Shown one piece after another: positions 36,128 through 45,363 of a stretch of 64,000 bases of DNA. The stretch covers positions 3,224,001 to 3,288,000 of the forward strand of contig NZ_OY764544.1 of the NCBI RefSeq assembly GCF_963668475.1. Direction: 5' to 3'. Both the position numbers and the translations under genes were made by a program. Each line of letters begins with the position of its first letter. Position 1 is the first letter of the stretch. Under the pieces are notes generated by a model that saw nothing but the letters and a program-made list of their open reading frames with translations, searched no databases and was not told the DNA's origin. The stretch is from an uncultured Methanospirillum sp. GTDB taxonomy: Archaea; Halobacteriota; Methanomicrobia; Methanomicrobiales; Methanospirillaceae.

Positions 36128-36979
36128 ATGAGTGAACCTATTAAAAACCGGTATGAGTTTGTATTGTTGTATGATGTAGAGAATGGAAACCCAAATGGCG
36201 ATCCTGATATGGGCAATATGCCCAGAATCGATCCACAGACCGGGTTTGGAATAGTTACCGATGTTTGTTTGAAACGGAAGATCAGGGATTATGTGGAACT
36301 TGTGAAAGATGGGGTCTCACCATATCGAATATATGTCAAGTCCGGGGTTGCATTAAATACAAGAAATGAAGAGGCATATCTTGATGCAGGATTACCTGTC
36401 AGTCCCAAAAATCCAAGCGATAAGCGTTTAACTGACTTCATGTGCCAGAATTTTTTTGATATCCGTGCTTTTGGTGCAGTTATGACTACAAAAGTAAATT
36501 GTGGGCAGGTTCGCGGACCGGTTCAGATTAACTTCTCCCGGAGTTTGGACCCGATTTTTCAACAGGAAGTGACCGTAACACGTCAGGCCGTCACTGATTC
36601 AAAGGACTTGGATAAAGGGCAGACCATGGGGAAGAAACAGATTGTTCCCTATGCACTATACCGTGCTGAGGGATATGTTTCTGCAAATCTTGCCCAGAAA
36701 GTAACTGGATTTTCAGAGGATGATCTGAGTCTTCTCTGGGATAGCCTTGTCAATATGTTTGAGCATGACCACTCTGCTGCCCGTGGAAAGATGGCTGCCA
36801 GAAAACTGATCATATTCAAACATAATTCTGTACTTGGATGTTGTCAGGCACATACTCTCTTTGATAAGATAAAAATCGATCGTGTATCCAAAGAACTCCC
36901 ACCCCGTTCATACTCCGATTATCAGGTTTCTGTGGATACAACCATGCCAAATGGTGTTGAATTAATTGAAAAATTATGA
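36128..36979 (+). CDS. cas7c: Cas7c (Csd2), Cascade backbone
   Basis: A 283-residue protein starting with NRYEFVLLYDVENGNPNGDPD, shortened, the hallmark of Csd2/Cas7c, and containing DIRAFGAVMTTK and RGPVQINFSRSLDPI. Several copies form the helical backbone along the crRNA spacer. AAAGGAGG precedes the start. The stop overlaps the cas4 start as ATGA. Nothing unusual is visible. Confidence 0.95.
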   Translation: MSEPIKNRYEFVLLYDVENGNPNGDPDMGNMPRIDPQTGFGIVTDVCLKRKIRDYVELVKDGVSPYRIYVKSGVALNTRNEEAYLDAGLPVSPKNPSDKRLTDFMCQNFFDIRAFGAVMTTKVNCGQVRGPVQINFSRSLDPIFQQEVTVTRQAVTDSKDLDKGQTMGKKQIVPYALYRAEGYVSANLAQKVTGFSEDDLSLLWDSLVNMFEHDHSAARGKMAARKLIIFKHNSVLGCCQAHTLFDKIKIDRVSKELPPRSYSDYQVSVDTTMPNGVELIEKL

Positions 36980-37692
36980 GTGAAAAGAAGTATTCCGATG
37001 ATGAACTCCTGGCTCTTTCTGGAATACAACATTTTTACTTTTGCAGACGTCAATGGGCATTGATCCATATTGAACGTCAGTGGGAGGATGATCAACGCAC
37101 TGTTGAGGGTCATTATCTCCATGAACGGGCAGATGATCCGTTTCTTTGTGAAACACGGGGTGATGTGATTGTTTCAAGGGCATATCCATTGGTTTCGTAT
37201 TCTCTTGGTTTGTATGGTATTGCCGATGTTATTGAGTATGTCAAGGCTCCGACCGGGATCACACTTCCCGGCAGAGATGGGTTATGGAGGGTTTGTCCCG
37301 TTGAGTACAAACGAGGAAGACCAAAGATTGACAGGAGGGATGAAGTTCAGCTTTGTGCCCAGGCAATGTGTCTTGAAGAGATGCTGCATACCAGAATTGA
37401 GCAGGCAGACTTCTTTTATCACGAGATCAGGAGGAGAGTTCATCTGCAAATTACCCAAGAACTCCGTGATCTTGTAATGACACTTTCTGAAGAGATGCAC
37501 TCCCTCTTTCAGGAAGGGATCACCCCGGTTGCATCTATGGATGCAAACTGCAAGCTATGCTCACTTGTTGAGATATGTGTTCCAAAGTTGACCCGGAGAG
37601 CATCATCAGTGGGGAAGTATATTCATTCTCATGTTAAAGAAGCGAGTCTTCCAATAGCAAATTTTGTGGTAGATCAGGAGGATCATGCGTAG
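36976..37692 (+). CDS. cas4: Cas4 adaptation nuclease
   Basis: A 238-residue protein with the four cysteines expected for the [4Fe-4S] cluster, one in HFYFCRRQW near residue 18 and three in CKLCSLVEIC near 195. The RecB-type nuclease residues are in HYLHERAD and PVEYKRGRPK. Cas4 trims and selects prespacers with the right PAM for Cas1-Cas2. The start overlaps cas7c by 4 nt and the end overlaps cas1 by 8 nt. Confidence 0.94.
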   Translation: MSEKKYSDDELLALSGIQHFYFCRRQWALIHIERQWEDDQRTVEGHYLHERADDPFLCETRGDVIVSRAYPLVSYSLGLYGIADVIEYVKAPTGITLPGRDGLWRVCPVEYKRGRPKIDRRDEVQLCAQAMCLEEMLHTRIEQADFFYHEIRRRVHLQITQELRDLVMTLSEEMHSLFQEGITPVASMDANCKLCSLVEICVPKLTRRASSVGKYIHSHVKEASLPIANFVVDQEDHA

Positions 37693-38716
37693 ACTTCTCA
37701 ATACTCTCTATGTGACGACTCCTGAATCATATTTGAGTCGCGATGGTGACAATGTTGTTGTTTCAGTAGAGAATCAGGAAAAGTTCAGAATTCCTATTCA
37801 TAACCTTGAAGGTGTCGTTTGTTTTGGATATATGGGTGCTTCTCCACATCTGATGCAGTTATGTTCAGAACATCATGTAGGATTATCATTTCTTACACCA
37901 TCCGGAAGATTCCAGGCTCGTGTACATGGTAAGATCAGAGGAAATGTACTTCTTCGCAGAGTTCAGTATCGTATTGCTGATAATGAGCATGACTCACTTG
38001 AAATAGCAAAATCATGTATTATCGGAAAAATTGTAAATTGTAAGTCAGTTCTTGGAAGAAGTGTCCGGGATCATGAGGGGGTGGTCAATGCCAAGAAGAT
38101 TCGTGATGTGGATCTGTTACTTATTGATGCTCTCCAAAGAGTTGATACCTGTGAGTCACTGGATTCCCTCCGTGGTATTGAAGGAAACTGCGCAAAATGG
38201 TACTTTGATGTTTTTGATGAACTTATTCTGAAGCAGAAGGCTGATTTCTTCTTTTATGGGCGGAACCGCAGACCCCCTCTTGATAATATGAATTCCATCC
38301 TCTCATTTCTCTATACCCTTCTTGCTCATGATGTGGAGTCAGCACTTGAGACGGTCGGTCTCGATCCCTATGTTGGGTTCTTTCATACTGATAGACCCGG
38401 AAGACCGGGTCTTGCTCTGGATGTCATGGAGGAACTGCGTCCATTTCTTGCAGATCGGTTGGCATTAAATCTGGTCAACCTTCAGCAGATCGGTGGTAAA
38501 GATTTTTTAAAGAAAGAGAACGGAGGTGTTTTTATTACCGATGAAGGAAGAAAAACGATCCTTTCTGCCTGGCAGAAAAGAAAGACTGATCAGATTACTC
38601 ATCCCTATCTGAAAGAAAAAATTCCTGTTGGTCTGCTCCCATATGTACAGGCATTGCTTCTGGCACGGTTTGTTCGGGGAGATATTGATGGATATCCGCC
38701 GTTTTTCATGAATTAG
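37685..38716 (+). CDS. cas1: Cas1 integrase, type I-C
   Basis: A 343-residue protein beginning MRRLLNTLYVTTPESYLSRD. The metal-binding residues are in LRGIEGNCAKWYFDVF (Glu), GFFHTDRPGRPGLALD (His) and MEELRP (acidic pair), as in active Cas1. With Cas2 it inserts new spacers at the leader end of the array. The gene overlaps cas4 and is followed six bases later by cas2. Confidence 0.96.
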   Translation: MRRLLNTLYVTTPESYLSRDGDNVVVSVENQEKFRIPIHNLEGVVCFGYMGASPHLMQLCSEHHVGLSFLTPSGRFQARVHGKIRGNVLLRRVQYRIADNEHDSLEIAKSCIIGKIVNCKSVLGRSVRDHEGVVNAKKIRDVDLLLIDALQRVDTCESLDSLRGIEGNCAKWYFDVFDELILKQKADFFFYGRNRRPPLDNMNSILSFLYTLLAHDVESALETVGLDPYVGFFHTDRPGRPGLALDVMEELRPFLADRLALNLVNLQQIGGKDFLKKENGGVFITDEGRKTILSAWQKRKTDQITHPYLKEKIPVGLLPYVQALLLARFVRGDIDGYPPFFMN

Positions 38717-38722
38717 ATTTGT

Positions 38723-39013
38723 ATGATGGTACTGGTTACGTATGATGTAAATACGGAGACATCGGAAGGTAAGAAAAGACTTCGGCATGTTGCCAAGGTG
38801 TGTAAAAATTATGGGCAGCGGGTTCAAAATTCAGTGTTTGAGTGCCTTGTAGATCCTGCCCAGTTTACTGATCTGAAACATCAGCTGTATGCAATTGTAG
38901 ATGTAGATCGTGATAGTATACGGTTTTATTTCCTTGGTAAAAACTGGAAAAACAGGGTTGAGCATTACGGGACAAAAGGTGGGTATGATCCTGAAGGGAT
39001 ACTTATCACCTGA
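38723..39013 (+). CDS. cas2: Cas2, type I-C
   Basis: A 96-residue protein MMVLVTYDVNTETSEGKKRL with the first-strand Asp and the QRVQNSVFEC strand typical of Cas2. It is the structural bridge of the Cas1-Cas2 integrase. It ends the cas operon, and a hairpin with nine-base arms begins 3 nt after its stop. Start could be either of the two adjacent ATG codons. Confidence 0.95.
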   Translation: MMVLVTYDVNTETSEGKKRLRHVAKVCKNYGQRVQNSVFECLVDPAQFTDLKHQLYAIVDVDRDSIRFYFLGKNWKNRVEHYGTKGGYDPEGILIT

Positions 39014-39263
39014 TTCCGCGAACCCTGAGCGATCATAGTTTTCCTGGGAGGTTCGCGGCACATTCAGAGTTGTTGAATAAAAAGATTTGGGCAACCTGTT
39101 ATCATGTCAACTAAAGCGTGTCTATCCAATTCAGGCATTTTATTTTTATGTATTTGCTTCCATAAAATGGTTGCAACCTTTTAATTAAAATAAAATAAGA
39201 AATAATGGTTTGTTGACCGAGGAGACCATGGTTATAACCAATGGTTGGCTTCGATCTTTTGCA
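39014..39263 (+). promoter_or_regulatory. CRISPR leader
   Basis: The 250 nt between cas2 and the first repeat are AT-rich and non-coding. A perfect nine-base inverted repeat, CCGCGAACC at 39016-39024 and GGTTCGCGG at 39050-39058, opens it. The palindrome GGTTGCAACC lies at 39169-39178, and TATA-like AT-rich DNA lies at 39137-39150 and 39179-39200. A second symmetrical sequence, ACCATGGTTATAACCAATGG, spans 39225-39244, 19 nt before the first repeat. The leader should hold the pre-crRNA promoter and the Cas1-Cas2 integration signals. The cas2-proximal side plus the intact repeats there and decayed repeats at the far end fix the array direction. Confidence 0.75.
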
Positions 39264-42200
39264 GTCACACCCTTCACGGGTGTGTGGATTGAAATCTAAC
39301 ACATTTCCGCGGTCGTTCGCATATATAGCGTCACACCCTTCACGGGTGTGTGGATTGAAATCACTTTGTGACAGCCTCATCACGGGTTTTCCCTGGTCAC
39401 ACCCTTCACGGGTGTGTGGATTGAAATTGATCAGAGTTGGTGCTTCAGTGACCCGCTGATTGTCACACCCTTCACGGGTGTGTGGATTGAAATATTCTCG
39501 ATAAGCCACAATAAGAACGGTTTCAGAGTCACACCCTTCACGGGTGTGTGGATTGAAATTGATATCAATCTTAATCGTTTAGAACCTCGTTTGTCACACC
39601 CTTCACGGGTGTGTGGATTGAAATATCATCATTGGGAATGATTCAGCAGTTATCCATGTCGTCACACCCTTCACGGGTGTGTGGATTGAAATTTGGTAGT
39701 CTGCCAACACTCGATCTCTTCAGTGTGTCACACCCTTCACGGGTGTGTGGATTGAAATTTGATAACCGGATCAAACTCACAGTCATCAAGTGTCACACCC
39801 TTCACGGGTGTGTGGATTGAAATATCTATCCCGGATGAGAGGAGGTCTATGTATGTGGTCACACCCTTCACGGGTGTGTGGATTGAAATCTGAGTACCGC
39901 CCTGCGAATGCAAGACAGTTCCCGAGTCACACCCTTCACGGGTGTGTGGATTGAAATATACGACTGGTCACTACTAGGTACCGCGGCCGTAGTCACACCC
40001 TTCACGGGTGTGTGGATTGAAATCCATCCGAGGAACCCAGTTGACTTACATCCAGCGTCACACCCTTCACGGGTGTGTGGATTGAAATAACTTGGATTCT
40101 ACCCGGTAACCTTCCGGATATGAATGTCACACCCTTCACGGGTGTGTGGATTGAAATCCCTTGTGGGTGTTTAATTCATCATTTGTTATAGTCACACCCT
40201 TCACGGGTGTGTGGATTGAAATTCTCCGGGTATCGTGAGTGGGACTGGTTCTTCTAGTCACACCCTTCACGGGTGTGTGGATTGAAATTTAAATGGATCC
40301 ATTTTAGAAATTTTCTCTTCCTGTCACACCCTTCACGGGTGTGTGGATTGAAATATCAATACGGTCTGGAATGTATCGATCTCCTTGCGTCACACCCTTC
40401 ACGGGTGTGTGGATTGAAATACTTCGGCAGAAGAAGCCGGAACAGCCATGAAAAGTCACACCCTTCACGGGTGTGTGGATTGAAATCATGACATCGAATC
40501 CGTTTGCAATTACGTAGACATGTCACACCCTTCACGGGTGTGTGGATTGAAATTGTAGCGGCGTATAACCGCTGATATAGATCGTCAAGTCACACCCTTC
40601 ACGGGTGTGTGGATTGAAATAGGAATACACATTCGCCATCCTCCCACGAGCAGCGTCACACCCTTCACGGGTGTGTGGATTGAAATTTGATCTTGGTGAT
40701 CCGCATCCAGTTTTCTGAGAGTCACACCCTTCACGGGTGTGTGGATTGAAATTTCTGAATCCATCGAAGACCTTCGTCATCTGCGGTCACACCCTTCACG
40801 GGTGTGTGGATTGAAATCATTGCTGATATTTTCAATGCATCAGAAGGCGTGATGTCACACCCTTCACGGGTGTGTGGATTGAAATCTCTTGTTGATATTG
40901 CCAATGGCTTTGGATATCATGTCACACCCTTCACGGGTGTGTGGATTGAAATATTCAACATTATGCTTTCACCTCAATCCCTGCGATGTCACACCCTTCA
41001 CGGGTGTGTGGATTGAAATCTGTTGGCGGGTCGGGTGGTTCCAGTGCATGAGCATGTCACACCCTTCACGGGTGTGTGGATTGAAATATTGACGATGAAT
41101 ATCTCCTCAAACACTTCATCTGGTCACACCCTTCACGGGTGTGTGGATTGAAATCAGATCCTCAATTAGATCAGACACTATGCCCGGGTCACACCCTTCA
41201 CGGGTGTGTGGATTGAAATAGTTTCCCTGCAGCACCATCCAGAGCATTACCAAGTCACACCCTTCACGGGTGTGTGGATTGAAATCGGATATCAAATCTG
41301 CAATTCGTCGCTCCAGATGTCACACCCTTCACGGGTGTGTGGATTGAAATAGGTACACGATCGCCGGGTCGGTCATCTCCCGGAAGTCACACCCTTCACG
41401 GGTGTGTGGATTGAAATTGGTAGAGAACTTCATGCGGGTATCTGCAGCCTCGTCACACCCTTCACGGGTGTGTGGATTGAAATCTCTGTTGGATTCATGA
41501 GCAGATTATACCCTGCAGGTCACACCCTTCACGGGTGTGTGGATTGAAATTTGAAGATGGGCGCCTTTGCCTGTCTCCAAACATGTCACACCCTTCACGG
41601 GTGTGTGGATTGAAATCAGAAGGAAAGACCTGTCCAATTGCCACATTCAATGTCACACCCTTCACGGGTGTGTGGATTGAAATTCCTTGACTGATGCAAC
41701 AGTAACAGCCGTCTTGTTGTCACACCCTTCACGGGTGTGTGGATTGAAATAGGTATGATCTGTATCTCCTGCGGAGAGGATCTTCCTGTCACACCCTTCA
41801 CGGGTGTGTGGATTGAAATCTCATACTCGCGGGAATCCGGATCTAGTCGCTGCGTCACACCCTTCACGGGTGTGTGGATTGAAATTATAAGGGTTCTTGC
41901 ATAGGTGATAACTCCTAGAGTCACACCCTTCACGGGTGTGTGGATTGAAATCTGGCTGAAGAGGCTCACGGCGGGTTCTGCAAGTCACACCCTTCACGGG
42001 TGTGTGGATTGAAATTGATAAGACATCCTGGTATTGTCCGGTGAGAGTGGGTCACACCCTTCACGGGTGTGTGGATTGAAATCCCATTCAGGACAATCAG
42101 GGCCGCAATTCCCCAAGTCACACCCTTCACGGGTGTGTGGATTGAAATTTTCTGGGAAACACAATTACTACGATATTACAATGTCACACCCTTCACGGGT

Positions 42201-42681
42201 GTGTGGATTGAAATATATCCACTCTTGGATACTGGAATTATCGGAAGTCGTCACACCCTTCACGGGTGTGTGGATTGAAATCATTTATACCACTGCCAAA
42301 TAGCCCAAACATACCCGTCACACCCTTCACGGGTGTGTGGATTGAAATTTTGTCTGTGCAGGGAATAGACGACCAACCGGTACGTCACACCCTTCACGGG
42401 TGTGTGGATTGAAATTTTTGTCATGTTGTGTCCTGCTCAAATGTCGATGTCACACCCTTCACGGGTGTGTGGATTGAAATATCGATCTTGGTAGTGAGTC
42501 CTTCCGATTTTTTTGGTCACACCCTTCACGGGTGTGTGGATTGAAATTTATTGACTGAACCACGTGTCCGGTGAGCTCCATGGTCACACCCTTCACGGGT
42601 GTGTGGATTGAAATAGGAAGTCGCTGAAATGTTTGGATTTGGTCCTAGAGTCACACCCTTCACGGGTGTGTGGATTGAAAT
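39264..42681 (+). CRISPR. Type I-C CRISPR array, leader-proximal part (52 repeats)
   Basis: I count 52 repeats of 32 nt separated by 51 spacers of 32-37 nt, mostly 33-36. The repeat starts GTCACACCCTTCACGGG, ends TGTGTGGATTGAAAT, and forms the short stem ACACCC/GGGTGT expected for Cas5c cleavage. All 52 copies appear identical. The last repeat is followed by a spacer interrupted by an IS256-family element. The cas operon is adjacent and intact, so the system is likely active. Spacer sources could not be searched. Confidence 0.97.
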
Positions 42682-42707
42682 ACCGAGGTTTACGTCGTCC
42701 AGTGGGG

Positions 42708-44136
42708 TAGTGTCAGGAATATGCTGTAAAATAAATCGACCCTAATCTCTACACATTCCCATTAAACTGATCCATATAAATAATTATCTCGCTATCGCTA
42801 CTAAGCACGGTGTGAAGGGGAGGGGCTTTGTGCCCCGACCTCCCTATCCTTTGATTTTCCTTATTGTGTATCTAATTGAGTGAACGACTAAGCAGGTTGG
42901 AGACTTACATTTGTTTTCTCCACCTGTACACTTTCGACGACATATGGATCAATGGATAGATATCGTTTCCCGGTTATCCATTCCTCATTCATATCCATCA
43001 ATATTGAACCAATTAGGCGAATCAGGGAATCTTCTGATGGAAATGCCCCAACAACTCGCGCACGCCTCTTAATCTCCTTATTAACTCTTTCCATTAAATT
43101 AGTAGTTCTGATCTTCTTCCAGTGTTCTTTTGGAAAGGCCTGATAATTGTTGATATCTGGGTAAAAGCGTTCAATTGTCCTAACAGCTTTGTTGTATCCA
43201 TGATAATGGAGATCTTCTGATATCTCATTTAAATCTCCATTATTTTCAAATAGGGCTGCTTTAAGGAAAGGTCGAAAGATATCTTGACTCCTTACATGAA
43301 TGTTTCTCATGATTGCTCTGAGAAAATGAACCAGACACATTTGCCAACAAGTACCGGGAAATGATTCAAGAACCGCTGCCTGAATGCCTTTATGCCCATC
43401 CGATGTGACCATTTGTACTCCTCGAAGTCCTCGTTCTTTTAATTCGTCGAATAGAGATCGCCAAAAAGCTTCATCTTCTCTATCGGCGACTTTCAGACCG
43501 ATTAATTCTCGATAACCATCTTCTCGAACTCCAGCAATGAGGAGAACGGCTTTGGAAACAAACCTTCCATGAGAACGAACTTTAAGGTAAACTGCGTCAA
43601 CGTTGAGATAAATAATCGGCATCTCAATTGGACGTTCGAGAAATTCCTTCACAGCCTGATCCAGTTCTTGAGCCATTCTTGATACAGTGTCTGCAGATAT
43701 TCCTTCAATTCCTAAGGTTTCAATGATCGTTTTTACTTTTCGGGTTGAAACTCCCTGAATATAGGATTCAACAATAGTGTTCTCTAACGCACGTTCTACT
43801 CTACTATACCGGTCAAAAACGACAGTCTGAAATGGTTTTTCTCGAAGATCCGGTTTATCTAGAATTATGTTACCATGTCTTGTTTTAAGAGTTCGACTGC
43901 GTTTCCCATTACGATGGGCAGTACGGTTTTCTGAACGCTCGTATCTTGATGTCCCGGTTTGCTGTTCAAGTTCAAATTCCATGACCAGATTTAAAAAGAA
44001 GGTGATGAGTTTCTTCATCGCCTCATCCTGGTCAGCAAGATATTCTTCTATAAAGTCCAATAAATCCATGGTCCTGTTCTCCTTTGGTCAGTAGATACAG
44101 GGCCGTCTAAATTTACAGCACTTTTCTTACGCTATC
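42708..44136 (-). mobile_element. IS256-family insertion sequence inside a CRISPR spacer
   Basis: The element is about 1.43 kb and carries one transposase gene. Its ends form an imperfect inverted repeat: TAGTGTCAGGAATATGCTG at the left and, inverted, TAGCGTAAGAAAAGTGCTG at the right. Extended to 23 positions (through GCTGTAAA), 18 match. The sequence TCCAGTGGGGT occurs on both sides (42698-42708 and 44137-44147), consistent with a target duplication of about 9-11 bp. Removing the element and one duplicate rejoins a 34-nt spacer between repeats 52 and 53. Confidence 0.9.
42888..44069 (-). CDS. IS256-family transposase
   Basis: A 393-residue mutator-type transposase. The DDE catalytic residues are in IYLNVDAVYLKVR (first Asp), MVTSDGHKGIQAA (second Asp) and TNLMERVNKEIKRRARV (Glu). 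CWQMCLVHFLRAI holds the C-x-x-H motif of the family. The length is close to the usual 390-410 and no frameshift is seen, so the enzyme may be active. It is transcribed against the direction of the CRISPR array. Confidence 0.95.
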   Translation of the reverse strand: MDLLDFIEEYLADQDEAMKKLITFFLNLVMEFELEQQTGTSRYERSENRTAHRNGKRSRTLKTRHGNIILDKPDLREKPFQTVVFDRYSRVERALENTIVESYIQGVSTRKVKTIIETLGIEGISADTVSRMAQELDQAVKEFLERPIEMPIIYLNVDAVYLKVRSHGRFVSKAVLLIAGVREDGYRELIGLKVADREDEAFWRSLFDELKERGLRGVQMVTSDGHKGIQAAVLESFPGTCWQMCLVHFLRAIMRNIHVRSQDIFRPFLKAALFENNGDLNEISEDLHYHGYNKAVRTIERFYPDINNYQAFPKEHWKKIRTTNLMERVNKEIKRRARVVGAFPSEDSLIRLIGSILMDMNEEWITGKRYLSIDPYVVESVQVEKTNVSLQPA

Positions 44137-44154
44137 TCCAGTGGGGTGCATGAT

Positions 44155-44909
44155 GTCACACCCTTCACGGGTGTGTGGATTGAAATTCCTTCTCTTTGAT
44201 GTTCTGAACCACGGCCCCTTGTCACACCCTTCACGGGTGTGTGGATTGAAATAACATCAACCAAGAAATGGAAACTCGCGGCTGAGTCACACCCTTCACG
44301 GGTGTGTGGATTGAAATTTCAGCGACCTGCTTTTTGATCTCCTGAACAACGTCACACCCTTCACGGGTGTGTGGATTGAAATATGCAACGGGTGCGGGTA
44401 TTACGGACGATTCCCTGTCTTCACACCCTTCACGGGTGTGTGGATTGAAATATGGTCGATTTAGTACAAAAAGCGTTGAATAAGAGTCACACCCTTCACG
44501 GGTGTGTGGATTGAAATATGGTATCCGGTTTACTACTGCAGTGATCGCCATGTCACACCCTTCTCGGGTGTGTGGATTGAAATTCATCAGGTCCCTCGTC
44601 GTGAATTCGGGCTGATTGTCACACCCTTCACGGGTGTGTAGGTTGAAATAACAGCAGAACGAACACCTCAGGCGACACACAAGGTCACACCCCTCATGGG
44701 TGTGTGGGTTGAAATACTGCTGAATGGTCTAATGCACCTGCAGGAACGTCACACCCTTCACGGGTGTGTGGATTGAAATTCTGAAACGGGCGAGCGATGA
44801 ATCCTCAAAAACGTCACACCCTTCCGGGTGTGTGGATTGAAATTTCCAAACCATACCGAACTGAATGATATTTCCGCGTCACAATCGTCATCCGGTAGTG
44901 ATTTGGAAT
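44155..44909 (+). CRISPR. Type I-C CRISPR array, distal part with decaying repeats
   Basis: Eleven further repeats (numbers 53-63) follow the insertion. Several are mutated: first base changed at 44420, CTTCTCGGG at 44552, TGTAGGTTG at 44618, CCTCATGGG and GGGTTG at 44684, and a one-base deletion at 44813 (31 nt). After a 34-nt spacer a 32-nt sequence at 44878-44909 still matches the repeat at 20 of 32 positions and keeps GTCACA and the final AAT, so it is a decayed terminal repeat. This gradient marks the old, trailer end. Transcription from the leader may be disturbed by the IS element. Confidence 0.93.
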
Positions 44910-45084
44910 CCTTCATTTAGTCAATGATTTGGTCAATCTTTTTTCATACCGATATCTGGGCGTAAAAGACCCCTCTGCCATTATACTTCTCCTCTCTACC
45001 CGATCACCCCCGGCACGTACCTGAGCCTCTCCTCCCGGTCTTGAAACACCGCACCCTTTTTCGGCAACCGATCAGGCAGATTTC
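44910..45084. other. Trailer of the CRISPR array
   Basis: No repeat, gene or clear hairpin is seen between the decayed terminal repeat and the gene remnant that follows. Confidence 0.3.
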
Positions 45085-45335
45085 TCACCTTCTGAGAAAT
45101 CGCACAACCCGGCCCCCGTTTGCAGACAAGATCTCCATAACAAACCCGTGCCCAGAATCAGAGAGTGTTACTGACCCGTCCGGAGTAATATCACCCCCTT
45201 CTCCGAGTAGCACATGACCAGCAGTATCCCGGGTCATCACCCCGATCTCACCCTTCCCTTGATCAGCCTGACATAATCCTCACCCTCAGGCTTCAGCGGT
45301 CTCTGCCATCTCAAATATCTGCCCCATCAGACAAA
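45085..45335 (-). pseudogene. Possible frameshifted gene remnant beside the replication module
   Basis: On the reverse strand one frame reads RPLKPEGEDYVRLIKGRVRSG and stops. The adjacent frame then continues GEIGVMTRDTAGHVLLGEGG and GFVMEILSANGGRVVRFLRR to a stop at 45085-45087. Joined at the KG repeat (near 45260) the two give a plausible single protein of about 75 residues with no known family match that I can name. A stand-alone start at the ATG at 45235-45237 would give 50 residues. I read it as a broken gene of the mobile module, with low certainty. Confidence 0.35.
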
Positions 45336-45363
45336 ACCATGAAACGGGGATCATACTCCCGGA

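Noticed and set aside
40818..40920. Similarity between spacers 24 and 25 (both with TTG.TGATATT and CAATG)
   Set aside because: About 16 of 22 positions match in part of the spacers only, which can occur by chance among more than 60 spacers.
39111..42303. Open frames across the CRISPR array with repeated NPHTREGCD, HPSRVCGLK or TPFTGVWIE segments
   Set aside because: They are translations of the 32-nt repeat and random spacers, not proteins.
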